DNA of 64,000 nucleotides, taken from contig CAVUYY010000008.1 in NCBI GenBank assembly GCA_963745775.1, forward strand, positions 62,001 through 126,000. The letters run 5' to 3'. Source of the DNA: Gaiellasilicea sp963745775. Lineage in GTDB: Bacteria; Actinomycetota; Thermoleophilia; Gaiellales; Gaiellaceae. The notes beneath the pieces were generated by a model, which had not been told where the DNA came from, ran no database searches, and worked only from the letters and a program-made list of their open reading frames with translations. Shown here piece by piece: positions 16,995 through 25,583 of the stretch; positions within the stretch are counted from its first letter, which is position 1; every line of letters begins with the position of its first letter. Both the position numbers and the translations under genes were made by a program.

Positions 16995-18661
16995 AGAAGA
17001 CAGGCGTCTCGCGCCAGGTTCCCCACACCTCGCGCCAGGCATCGCACATCTCGCCCATCGTCACGTAGTCGCGGGCGGCGTCGAGGATGACCGGCATCAG
17101 ATTCCGGTCGCTGCGGGCCGAAGCCTCCTTGAGCTCGCGGAGCCGCGCCTCGACGAGCTCGGAGTCGCGCCGGCCCTTGAGGGCGCGCACGCGCTCGATC
17201 TGCTGCCCCTCGAGCGCGGCATCGATCTTCAGGATCTCGAGCGGCGGCTCGTCCTCGCGCACGTAGCGGTTGACCCCGACCACGATCCGCTCGCCTCGCT
17301 CCACCTCGGCCTGGTAGCGGAACGCGGCATCGGCGATCTCCTGCTGGGGGAAGTTCTGCTTGATCGCCTCGACCATCCCGCCGAGCTTGTCGATCCGGTC
17401 GAAGTACTCGTACGCCTGCGCCTCGAGCTTGTTCGTCAGGTCCTCGACGTGGTAGGAGCCGCCGAGCGGGTCGATCGTGTTGACGACGCCGGTCTCGTGC
17501 GCGATCACCTGCTGCGTGCGGAGCGCGATCCGGACCGCGTCCTCGGTCGGCAGCGCGAGCGCCTCGTCGAAGCTGTTCGTGTGCAGCGACTGCGTGCCGC
17601 CGAGCACCGCCGCGAGCGCCTCGATCGCCGTCCGGACGATGTTCACCTCGGGCTGCTGGGCGGTGAGCGAGACGCCGGCCGTCTGGGTGTGGAACCGCAT
17701 CAGCCACGAGCGCGGATTGCGGGCGCCGAAGCGCTCGCGCAGCTCCCGCGCCCAGATCCGGCGCGCTGCCCGGTACTTCGCGATCTCCTCGAAGAAGTCG
17801 AGGTGGGCGTTGAAGAAGAAGGAGAGGCGCGGCGCGAACTCGTCGACGTCCATCCCCCGCTCGACCGCCCACTCGACGTAGGTGAAGCCGTCCGCGAGCG
17901 TGAAGGCGAGCTCCTGCGCCGCGGTCGAGCCGGCCTCGCGGATGTGGTAGCCGGAGATCGAGATCGGATGCCATTTCGGCAGCTCCGCCGCGCAGTACTC
18001 GACCATGTCCGTGACGAGCCGCATCGAGGGCTCGGGCGGGAAGATGTACTCCTTCTGGGCGATGTACTCCTTGAGGATGTCCGTCTGGATCGTCCCGCGG
18101 AGCTCGGTCGCCGGCACACCCTGCTGCTCGGCGACCGCGATGTAGAACGCGAGCAGGATCGGCGCCGCCGAGTTGATCGTCATCGACGTCGAGACCTCGC
18201 CGAGCGGGATCCCGGTGAAGAGCGTCTCCATGTCGTCGAGCGAGTCGATCGCGACTCCCTCGCGCCCGACCTCGCCGAGCGAGCGCTCGTGATCCGAGTC
18301 GTAGCCCATCAGGGTCGGCATGTCGAACGCGGTCGAGAGCCCGGTCTGGCCGTGGTCGAGGAGGTAGCGGAAGCGCTCGTTCGTCTCCGCGGCGGTGCCG
18401 AAGCCGGCGAACTGCCGCATCGTCCAGAGCTTGCCGCGGTACATCGACGGATAGACGCCGCGCGTGAACGGATAGACGCCCGGATAGCCCAGGTCGCGCT
18501 CGTAGTCGACCTCGACGGAGTCGGGCGTGGCGAGCGGCTCGTTCTCGACGCCGGAGATGGTCGAGAAGAGCTCCCCCTGCCGCTCCGGGCGTTCTGCCGT
18601 AGAGCTCCTCGCGCCAAGCGCCGGTGGCGTCGAGCGAGCCGCGATCCTCGGTGGTCGCCAT
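16993..18661 (-). CDS. Acyl-CoA mutase large subunit, methylmalonyl-CoA mutase family (one +1 frameshift)
   Basis: AdoCbl-dependent carbon-skeleton mutase, about 555 residues with a TIM-barrel substrate domain only; B12 is bound by the separate small subunit. Visible: YPSMYRGKLWTMRQFAGFGTA, GLSTAFDMPTLMGYDSDH, TGIPLGEVSTSMTINSAA, ISISGYHIREAGS, FGARNPRSW and NTIDPLGGSYHVE. One extra base near 18594 splits the N-terminal about 23 residues from the rest (span 3n+1). The PTLMGYDSDH segment resembles isobutyryl- and other acyl-CoA mutases as well as methylmalonyl-CoA mutase, so substrate is left open. TACAAT lies 8 nt before the ATG. Confidence 0.9.
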
Positions 18662-18669
18662 CGCAGCGG

Positions 18670-18675
18670 ATTGTA
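18670..18675 (-). promoter_or_regulatory. -10-like hexamer for the mutase large subunit
   Basis: TACAAT on the minus strand, one base from consensus, 8 nt upstream of the ATG at 18661. Suggests a leaderless transcript. Confidence 0.5.
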
Positions 18676-18772
18676 GGAGCGACGGCCCGAGCCGTGTCGC
18701 CGCCGCCTTTCGCGCGTTCACCGAAAAGGGGGACGACGCGTCTCGCCGGCGCTTCGCAGCTGCTCGAGCGCC

Positions 18773-19284
18773 GACTTCGAGCTCGAGCCGGTCGAGCGCA
18801 TTCTACGTCGGCAGGACGTTCGAGACGGAACAGATCCGCGGCAGATCTACCGCAGCCGGCACGCACCCGCGTCTCGTGGTAGATCGACAAGGAGAACGGC
18901 GGCAAGGCCGACGCGCTGAACTGCGCGACTCAACTTCGCGCGCTACCGCTACGTGTGCGGCGTCGACGGAGACACGCTCCTCAGCCGCGAACGCGCTCCT
19001 GCGACGGGATGCGACTCGTTGTCTGCGCGATCCGGCGCGGGTGATCGGCGTCACCGAGCCACATCGCGATCCACGGCGGCACCGGAGATCGACTGGCAAC
19101 GACGCCGGCGCGCCCAGGTCCGGGGCGACTAGCAGGCCGCTGCTCGCGTTCCAGCAGCTCGACTACCTCCGAGTCGTTCTTCAACGAACCGGCTCGGCTG
19201 GAGCGGCTGAACATGATGTTGTGCGCCGTCGGCGCCTTCCAGATCTGGCGGCGCGACGTGCTCGAGGAGGTGGGACGGCTCTGA
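18773..19284 (+). pseudogene. Relic of a family 2 glycosyltransferase
   Basis: Fragments of one GT2 protein appear in order but in alternating frames: DFELEPVERI, QIYRSRHAP, DKENGGKADALNC, NFARYRYVCGVDGDTLL (with the catalytic-type DGD), DPARVIGVT, HIAIHGG, LLAFQQLDYLR, SFFN and a long block LNMMLCAVGAFQIWRRDVLEEVG ending at TGA 19282-19284. At least six shifts occur in about 500 bp. The N-terminal membrane part and everything after the EEVG segment are missing. The density of shifts plus truncation at both ends indicates a true remnant rather than assembly error alone. 19285-19404 holds nothing recognisable. Confidence 0.75.
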
Positions 19285-19404
19285 TCTGGGCGCGGCTCCT
19301 GGGCACGGTTCGGTTCTTCGCGGCGATCGGCAGTGGCAAAGTTCGAGCGCAACAGCAGGCCGCAGGCGACAGCCGAGCCGGCGGGCGGCTAGGCCCAGCC
19401 CTTT

Positions 19405-20151
19405 TCAACTCAGCGCCTGGCCCGCGAAGACGGCGCCGACCAGCACGAGGACGAGCCCGAGCGCGATCCGAAGCAGGTTCTCGTCGATCCTCCCGGTTGC
19501 CTTGGCGCCGAGCCAGCCGCCCGGGATCGCTCCGGCGAGACCGGCGGCCAGGATCGGCCAGTCGACGCCGGTCGCTCCGGCGTGCGTGGCGAAGCCGGCG
19601 ACGCCGAGCAGGAAGCCGACCACGAGATTCGTCCCGGCAGCTCGCCGGACGTCCAGGCCGACGCCGCGCACGAGCGCCGGCATCCGGAGCGTGCCGAGGA
19701 TGACGCCGACCGCCCCGCCCAGGACGCCGATCGCGAGCCCGGAGGCCGCGGCGGGCCAGAGCCGTAACCGGCCGCGGCTGCGGGCCCGAATCGGGCGAAA
19801 GACGAGGTCGATCCCGCTCCAGAGGAGCACCGCGGCGATCGCCGCGTAGAGGAGTCGCTCGGAGAGGTCGTCGGCAAGCAGCGCGCCGGCGACCGCGCCG
19901 ACGATCGACGGAGGCGCCATCCAGGCGACGACCCGCCAGTCGACGCGGCCCTCGCGCAGGTGTCGAGCGGCTCCGGCGGCCGCGGACGCAGCGGAGATCG
20001 CGATGTTCGTTCCCGCGGCGGCGAGCGGGCTTCCCGAAGCCAGCACGATCAGCGGCAGCCGCAGCGTCCCGAGCACGAGTCCCAGCATCGAGCCCACGTA
20101 TCCGGCGACGAACGACCCGACGAGGGCTAGCGCGAGCTCCCAGGCTTCCAT
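19405..20151 (-). CDS. TSUP (TauE/SafE) family membrane permease
   Basis: Probable anion or organosulfur exporter of the TauE/SafE family, 248 residues, about eight membrane segments. Two half-repeats are visible: LGLVLGTLRLPLIVLASGSPLAAAGTN in the first half and VGVILGTLRMPALVRGVGLDVRRAAGTN in the second, the paired-repeat pattern of this family. ATG at 20151 overlaps the end of the adenosyltransferase gene by 25 bp, so it is translated from the same mRNA. Substrate unknown. Confidence 0.85.
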   Translation of the reverse strand: MEAWELALALVGSFVAGYVGSMLGLVLGTLRLPLIVLASGSPLAAAGTNIAISAASAAAGAARHLREGRVDWRVVAWMAPPSIVGAVAGALLADDLSERLLYAAIAAVLLWSGIDLVFRPIRARSRGRLRLWPAAASGLAIGVLGGAVGVILGTLRMPALVRGVGLDVRRAAGTNLVVGFLLGVAGFATHAGATGVDWPILAAGLAGAIPGGWLGAKATGRIDENLLRIALGLVLVLVGAVFAGQALS

Positions 20152-20705
20152 AGCGGCTCGTCGATCTCAGCGCCCGCGTTCGCCGTCCGTGCCAGGATGA
20201 AGAGGAGGTCGGAGAGCCGATTCAGGTACGCCAGCACGAGCGGGTTGAGGTCGAGCTCCTGCGACGCGAGCAGCGTCTCGCGCTCCGCGCGGCGGCAGAT
20301 CGTGCGGGCGACGTGAAGGCGGGCCGCCGTCTCGGTGCCACCGGGCAGGACGAAGCTCCGGAGCTCAGGCAGCGACTCGTTGAAGCCGTCGCACAGGCGC
20401 TCGAGCGCGTCGATCGACGCCTGGTCGACACGCAGGCGGTCGGTGACGCCCCACGGCACGGAGAGATCGGCGCCCACGTCGAAGAGCTCGTTCTGGATCC
20501 GCTCCAGCGGCTGGCGAATCTCCTCCGCGACCTCACCGGCAAGGACGAGACCGAGCGCCGAGTTGAGCTCGTCGACGGTGCCGAAGGCCCCGATCCGGCA
20601 GTCGAGCTTCGAGACGCGCGAGCCGTCGCCGAGCGAGGTCTCCCCCGTGTCGCCGCCCCGCGTGTAGATCTTCGTGAGCCGAACCGGCTCGTCGCGCTGC
20701 CTCAT
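20127..20705 (-). CDS. ATP:cob(I)alamin adenosyltransferase, PduO type
   Basis: Makes adenosylcobalamin from cob(I)alamin and ATP; 192 residues and intact. The N-terminal KIYTRGGDTGETSLGDG is the ATP-binding signature of PduO/MMAB enzymes, followed by GTVDELNSALG, RIQNELFDVGADL and the C-terminal RRAERE...LNRLSDLLFILARTAN pattern. It supplies the cofactor needed by the mutase encoded 2 kb away on the same strand. Downstream of the acyl-CoA dehydrogenase with a 10-bp gap and overlapping the TauE-like gene. Confidence 0.93.
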   Translation of the reverse strand: MRQRDEPVRLTKIYTRGGDTGETSLGDGSRVSKLDCRIGAFGTVDELNSALGLVLAGEVAEEIRQPLERIQNELFDVGADLSVPWGVTDRLRVDQASIDALERLCDGFNESLPELRSFVLPGGTETAARLHVARTICRRAERETLLASQELDLNPLVLAYLNRLSDLLFILARTANAGAEIDEPLWKPGSSR

Positions 20706-20715
20706 CTAATGGGTC

Positions 20716-21885
20716 TCATCGCTTCAGGGCGGGCTCGCGCTGGAGGTCGAGGATCGAGCGAGCGATCACGAGTCGCTGGATCTCGCTCGTCCCCTCGTAG
20801 ATCTCCGTGATCTTCGCGTCGCGGTAGTAGCGCTCGACCGGAAACTCCTTCGTGTAGCCGTAGCCGCCGAGGATCTGGATCGCCTCGGCGGTCTGGCGCC
20901 GCGCCAGCTCGGACGCGAAGAGCTTCGCTTTGGCACCGGCCTCCGTGTGCGGCTCGCCCTGATCCTTCAGCCAGGCCGCGCGATAGACGAGCAGCCGGGC
21001 GGCGTCGATCTCGGTCGACATGTCCGCGAGCTTCCACTGGATCGCCTGGTGCTCGGCGATCGCCTTCCCGAATGTGCGCCGCTCCTTCGCGTACTCGCGC
21101 GCGACGTCGTAGGCGGCCTGCGCGATCCCGAGCGCCTGCGCGGCGATCCCGATTCGGCCGCCGTCGAGCGTCGACATCGCGACCGCGAAGCCGCGCCCTT
21201 CCTCGTCGAGGAGCCGGTCGCGTTTCACGTGCGCGCCCTCGAGCACGAGATCGACGGTCGACGACGAGTTGAGGCCGAGCTTCTCCTCCTCACGCGTGAC
21301 GCGGACGTGCTCGGCGTCGAGCAGGAAGGCCGAGACGCCGCGGGCGCCCTTGTGCTCCTGATCCGTCCGCGCGAAGAGCAGGAAGGTGCCGGCATGCGTT
21401 CCGTTCGTGATCCACTGCTTCGCACCGCTGATCGTCCAGCCCTCGCCATCGTCGTCGGCGTCCGCGCGTGTGCGCAGCGACGCTGCATCCGAGCCGGACT
21501 CGGGCTCGGTGAGGGCGAACGCGCCGAGTGTCTCGCCGCGCGCGAGCGGCGGGACGAAGCGCTCGCGCTGTTCGTCGGTGCCGAACGCGAGGATCGGCAG
21601 CGTGCACGCGCTCGTGTGCACGGCCACCGTCACGCCGACCCCGGCGTCCCCGCGCGAGAGCTCCTCGAGCACGAGGATGTAGGAGAGGAAGTCGGTGCCG
21701 GCGCCCCCGAGCTCCTCGGGCACGCAGACCCCCATCAGCCCGAGGTCGCCCAGCTTTCCGTAGAGCTCGACCGGAAAGCGATGCTCCCGGTCCCAGGCGG
21801 CGGCGTTCGGCTCGATCTCCGCCTGCGCGAACTCACGAGCGAGCGTCTGGATCTCCCGCTGCTCGCCGGTGAGGGAGAAGTCCAT
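20716..21885 (-). CDS. Acyl-CoA dehydrogenase
   Basis: FAD enzyme oxidising acyl-CoA thioesters to enoyl-CoA and passing electrons to ETF. 389 residues, intact. FSLTGEQREIQTLAREFA at the N-terminus, FALTEPESGSDAAS and WITNGTHAGTFLLFART in the middle domain, RRTFGKAIAEHQAIQ, ILGGYGYTKEFPVERYYRD and the catalytic glutamate region IYEGTSEIQRLVIAR near the C-terminus, as in short-chain dehydrogenases. TAAACT stands 8 nt before the ATG. Chain-length specificity not decided. Confidence 0.94.
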   Translation of the reverse strand: MDFSLTGEQREIQTLAREFAQAEIEPNAAAWDREHRFPVELYGKLGDLGLMGVCVPEELGGAGTDFLSYILVLEELSRGDAGVGVTVAVHTSACTLPILAFGTDEQRERFVPPLARGETLGAFALTEPESGSDAASLRTRADADDDGEGWTISGAKQWITNGTHAGTFLLFARTDQEHKGARGVSAFLLDAEHVRVTREEEKLGLNSSSTVDLVLEGAHVKRDRLLDEEGRGFAVAMSTLDGGRIGIAAQALGIAQAAYDVAREYAKERRTFGKAIAEHQAIQWKLADMSTEIDAARLLVYRAAWLKDQGEPHTEAGAKAKLFASELARRQTAEAIQILGGYGYTKEFPVERYYRDAKITEIYEGTSEIQRLVIARSILDLQREPALKR

Positions 21886-21893
21886 GGGGGGCG

Positions 21894-21899
21894 AGTTTA
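21894..21899 (-). promoter_or_regulatory. -10-like hexamer for the acyl-CoA dehydrogenase
   Basis: TAAACT on the minus strand, 8 nt upstream of the ATG at 21885. It lies at the very end of the HD-GYP gene, so this gene group can be transcribed independently. Confidence 0.45.
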
Positions 21900-22963
21900 C
21901 GCGGCGACGAGGAACTCGCGGCGAATCTCGTGGAGCACGTGCTCGCGATCGCGGAAGGCGTCGACGACGTCCGGATCGAACTGCTTGCCGCTCTCGGCGA
22001 GGATCTCGTGGTGCGCCGCGCGCCAGCTCTGCGCGTCCCGATAGGGGCGGTAATTCGTGATCGCGTCCAGCGCATCGGCGACGGCGAAGATCCTGGCGCC
22101 GACGGGAATCTCCTCGCCGGCGAGCCCGTCGGGGTAGCCACCGCCCGTCCAGCGCTCGTGGTGCGAGCGGACGATTCCGACACCCGCGCCCTCGAGGAAG
22201 GGAATCCCGCCGAGCATCTGCGCGCCGAGAACCGTGTGCTGGCGCATCAGCCGCCATTCGACGTCGCTGAGCGCGCTCGGCTTGCCCAGGATCTCGTCCG
22301 GGAATCCCGATCTTGCCGATGTCGTGGAGGAGGAAGCCGTATTCGGCTGACGGATCCTCGACGAGGGCTGGCTCGATCAGCCGGGCGAGCTCGATCGCAT
22401 AGCGCTGAACCCGCTGCGAGTGCTGGCGCGTCCGCGTGTCCTTCGTCTCGAGCGCGTTGCTCAAGCGCGGAGACGGTCTGGAGGTAGGCGTTCTCGAGGA
22501 GCGCGCGCTGGCCGCGCTCGAGCTCGATCAGGTCGCGGAGGTCTCGTGCGTAGAGGAGCAGCTGCTCCTCGCCCGACTGCGGCTGCCCGGGAACCATCCG
22601 CGGCGTCACCGCTCCGTGCCCACCGGCGACCCGCTCGACGACGGCGAGCAGCTCGAGCGGCCGGAACGGCTTCAGGAGGAGCGCATCGGCGCCGCCGAGG
22701 TCGTCCACATCGTCGCGACCGGTCAGGAGCACGACCCCGATGTCGCGGGTCTCGGGATCGGCCTTCAGCATCCGGCAGAAGACGATCCCGTCGATCCCCG
22801 GCATGCCGACGTCGAGCACGACCACGTCGGGCCGCTCGTTGCGAATCGCGAGCGCCGCCTCCGAGGCGTCGCTCGCCTCGCTCACCTCGACGGCAACCGC
22901 CTCGAAGGTCGTCCGGAGCAGAGCCCGGAAGCCATCGTCGTCATCTACGAGCAGCAGGCGCAT
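21897..22963 (-). CDS. Response regulator with HD-GYP domain (two +1 frameshifts)
   Basis: Two-component output protein predicted to hydrolyse cyclic-di-GMP. An N-terminal receiver domain (LLLVDDDD acidic pocket, phosphorylatable Asp in VVVLDVGMPGIDG, LLTGRDD, LLKPF) is joined to an HD-GYP domain: HSQRVQRYA, LLHDIGKIGIP, HTVLGAQML, HHERWTGGGYPDGL and VADALDAITNYRPYR. Single extra bases near 22461 and 22300 split it into three frames (span 3n+2). ATG 22963 is preferred to ATG 22969 because a GGGGGG Shine-Dalgarno ends 7 nt before it. No cognate kinase nearby. Confidence 0.88.
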
Positions 22964-23065
22964 CGTCATTCCCCCCGGAGTTCGATCGTCGAGTCGTCAA
23001 GCCTTCTTCGGCCGAATAGGCCAAAAGGTTGAGCGAGACCTACCCCGTTCGGGGGACGCGGGCGC

Positions 23066-23905
23066 TCAGCGCCGGTCGTACTCGTAGAAGCCGCGGCCGC
23101 TCTTGCGCCCCAGGCGCCCGGCCTGCACGTACTGGCGGAGGAGCGGGCACGGAGCGTACTTCGGGTCGCCGAGCCCCTCGTGGAGCACCTCCATGATCGC
23201 CACGCACGTGTCGAGGCCGATCAGGTCGGCGAGCGCGAGCGGCCCCATGGGATGCGCGAAGCCGAGCTTCGCGATCGTGTCGATCGCCTCCGCCTCGGCG
23301 ACTCCCTCGAGGAGCGCGTAGGCGGCCTCGTTGATGAACGGCATCAGGATCCGGTTCGAGACGAAGCCGGGGAAGTCGTTCGCCTGGGCCGGCACCTTGC
23401 CGAGCTCCTCGGCGAGCGCGGTGATCGCGGCGGCCGTCTCGTCGGAGGTCTGGACGGCGCGGATCACCTCGACGAGCTTGAGCACGGGCACCGGGTTGAA
23501 GAAGTGCATCCCGATCACGCGCTCCGGCCGCTTCGTCACGGCGGCGAGCGAGGTGATCGGGATCGAGGACGTGTTGGAGGCGAGGATCGCCTCGGGCGGC
23601 AGCAGCTCGTCGGCGCTTCTGAAGATCGCCTCCTTCACGGCCGCGTCCTCGACGACCGCCTCGATCAGGAGGTCAGCAGGGACGAGGTCGTCGACGGCGG
23701 TGATGCGGCCGAGTACCTCGCCGGGGTCGCCCCCACCTTTCTCGGCCAGCTTGTCGAGGCTCTTGCCGATCGTGCCGAGCCCGCGTTCGACCGCGCCGGG
23801 CGCCGCATCGTGCAGCGAGACCCGCCGCCCGGAGCCAGCGACGACCTGGGCGATCCCGGCGCCCATCTGCCCGGCGCCGATGACAAGGACGTGCTCGAAG
23901 CGCAT
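23066..23905 (-). CDS. 3-hydroxyacyl-CoA (3-hydroxybutyryl-CoA) dehydrogenase
   Basis: NAD(P)-dependent oxidation of 3-hydroxyacyl-CoA to 3-ketoacyl-CoA. 279 residues, intact, a standalone enzyme. NAD-binding VLVIGAGQMGAGIAQVVA, ASNTSSIPITSLA, the catalytic GMHFFNPVPVLKLVEV with its histidine, and NDFPGFVSNRILMPFINEA in the C-terminal domain. Neighbours the acyl-CoA dehydrogenase and thiolase, supplying the second oxidation of a short-chain beta-oxidation route. Divergent from the secreted protein gene with 21 bp between starts. Confidence 0.94.
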   Translation of the reverse strand: MRFEHVLVIGAGQMGAGIAQVVAGSGRRVSLHDAAPGAVERGLGTIGKSLDKLAEKGGGDPGEVLGRITAVDDLVPADLLIEAVVEDAAVKEAIFRSADELLPPEAILASNTSSIPITSLAAVTKRPERVIGMHFFNPVPVLKLVEVIRAVQTSDETAAAITALAEELGKVPAQANDFPGFVSNRILMPFINEAAYALLEGVAEAEAIDTIAKLGFAHPMGPLALADLIGLDTCVAIMEVLHEGLGDPKYAPCPLLRQYVQAGRLGRKSGRGFYEYDRR

Positions 23906-23926
23906 ACTGATCTGAGCCTACTTCGC

Positions 23927-25081
23927 ATGAAGCGCGTGCTGACAGCCCTGCTGCTTGCCGCCGTGCTCGCGGGTGTCGCGGGCGCGGCTCCGGCGCGACC
24001 CGACCTCGTGCTCGGGGTCGAATGGCGTGCAGGCGGGGGCCAGCTCGCGTGGCGATCAGCGACGACGCTCCGCCCGGCGGGGCCTGCGATCAACGTCGGC
24101 GGGGCATCGATCGAGCTGATGGCCGTCTCGCCCGACGCGAAGCTCGCGGCGCTGGCGCGGAGCGACGGACAGCTGCGGATCGTCGAGCTGCGGCCGCTGC
24201 GGAGCATCTGGAAGCTCGCGCTCGGCAGCCCTGTTGCGGCAGCTGCGTGGGCCGACCGGGATCGCCTCGTGGCCGTGACCGGCGGGGAGGTGCCCGCGAT
24301 CGTGGTCGTCGACATGCTCGCGCGGCGCGTGACCTCGCGGCGGGAGCTCGACGGCGACATCTGGAGTGCGGTCGCAGGCGGCCGACGCGTCGTCGCGCTC
24401 CTCGCGCCGGCGCGGGCGATCGGGCCGGCTCGGCTCGCGGTGGTTGACGGCGACGGCTCGCTCCGGGCGGTGAGGCTGGTCGGCGTGAGCGCAGGCTTCA
24501 CGCCGGCTCCGGACGATGAAGGGACAGGCAGGCAGGCCTCGCCGGGTCTCGCTCTCGATCCGACCGGTTCGCAGGCTGTGGTCGTCGGGCTCGACACGGT
24601 TCTGAGCGTCGACCTCGAGACGCTCCGGCAAGCCCGAAAGCCGATTCGCCGGCCCGCACGCGCCGCCAAGCGAATCGAGGGCTGGAGCAGGCACGCCGTG
24701 TGGCTCGGCGGCGGCCGGATTGCCGTCGTCGGGCGAACGTTCTCATTCGACGGGGATCGGCAGGGCTCGGCAACCATCGGGCTCCAAGTCCAGAGGCTCG
24801 GCTCAACGGAGGTGCGGGTGCTCGACGAGACAGCGTGGGGCGTGATCCGCAGCGGCGAGACGCTCCTCGGCGTCGGCGGAACGGGCCTGCGGGGCTACCG
24901 GCTCGACGGCAGCCTCCGCTTCGAACTGCTCCGCGGCGCCGACACGGGTTACGTCCAGGTCGCGGGCCGCTTCGCCTACGTCGGCAGCGGGAACAGCACG
25001 CGCTTCACGATCGTCGACGTCCGCTTGGGGCGGATCGTCGGCACCGCTCGAACGGCGAAGCCCACGGTCGTGCTCCGCTAG
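23927..25081 (+). CDS. Secreted beta-propeller-like protein of unknown function
   Basis: 384 residues with a clear signal peptide (MKRVLTALLLAAVLAGVAGA, then APAR). The mature part consists of repeating strand-rich units with WD/YVTN-like texture: SPDAKLAALARSDGQLRIVEL, AAAWADRDRLVAVTGG, LDPTGSQAVVVGLDTVLSVDL, GGGRIAVVGRTFSFDGD. This suggests a beta-propeller of about seven blades; no catalytic motif is seen. Its stop overlaps convergently with the next minus-strand gene by 4 bp. Function not recognised. Confidence 0.75.
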   Translation: MKRVLTALLLAAVLAGVAGAAPARPDLVLGVEWRAGGGQLAWRSATTLRPAGPAINVGGASIELMAVSPDAKLAALARSDGQLRIVELRPLRSIWKLALGSPVAAAAWADRDRLVAVTGGEVPAIVVVDMLARRVTSRRELDGDIWSAVAGGRRVVALLAPARAIGPARLAVVDGDGSLRAVRLVGVSAGFTPAPDDEGTGRQASPGLALDPTGSQAVVVGLDTVLSVDLETLRQARKPIRRPARAAKRIEGWSRHAVWLGGGRIAVVGRTFSFDGDRQGSATIGLQVQRLGSTEVRVLDETAWGVIRSGETLLGVGGTGLRGYRLDGSLRFELLRGADTGYVQVAGRFAYVGSGNSTRFTIVDVRLGRIVGTARTAKPTVVLR

Positions 25082-25545
25082 ACGAGGCGCCTTCGCAGGA
25101 GCTTCCGCCGGAGGAAGTAGGCGCCGGCGCCGAGCACGAGGACGCCGACGACGACGCCACCCCAGTTGACGATCTGCTCGTCGTCGCGCGTCGCTTCGAC
25201 GAGCTCGGACGTCGTGAGCTGGCCGCAGAGCCCGCCGACCCAGCGCCCGTTCTCGCGGTTGAGCAGGATTCCCGTTGCCACGTCGCGCTCGAGCGAGAAC
25301 CCGAGCGCCTCGCGGCCAACGGCACTGCGGACGACGATTTGCCGCGGCAGGTCTCCCTTCACGACCTGATCGACCAGGAAGAGGTAGTCGACCTGCGCAG
25401 ATCGACCCGCGACGAGCTCGGTGCCGGAGAGCCGACCGACGAACGCGGCGTCAGCGGCGTCGAGTTTCACCCGTGCCGGTGCCGGGACGCAGGTCACGGC
25501 GACGGCGTCTCCTACGAATGCGAGCGCCGCGACGGCTGAGAGCAT
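25078..25545 (-). CDS. Secreted, C-terminally membrane-anchored protein (possibly TIMP/netrin-like domain)
   Basis: 155 residues: signal peptide (MLSAVAALAFVGDAVA), a domain starting with CVPAP, AAFVGRL, a strand FLVDQVVKGDLPRQIVVRSA, a second cysteine in GRWVGGLCGQL, and a C-terminal membrane helix (GGVVVGVLVLGAGAYF) followed by RRKLLRRR. The order of a cysteine near the N-terminus, FxVxxVxKG strand, then a Gly-rich LCG recalls bacterial NTR/TIMP-like domains; this is an inference. ATG 25545 or a TTG 12 nt earlier may be the start. Confidence 0.65.
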   Translation of the reverse strand: MLSAVAALAFVGDAVAVTCVPAPARVKLDAADAAFVGRLSGTELVAGRSAQVDYLFLVDQVVKGDLPRQIVVRSAVGREALGFSLERDVATGILLNRENGRWVGGLCGQLTTSELVEATRDDEQIVNWGGVVVGVLVLGAGAYFLRRKLLRRRLV

Positions 25546-25583
25546 GAGCGTTCTCAAATTCGACGCGGCGACCGCGAGGGTCG

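Noticed and set aside
16912..18882. A 656-codon open frame on the plus strand opposite the mutase gene
   Set aside because: It is antisense to a well-supported acyl-CoA mutase, rich in Arg, Asp and Leu as expected from the complementary strand of GC-rich coding DNA, and has no recognisable motif.
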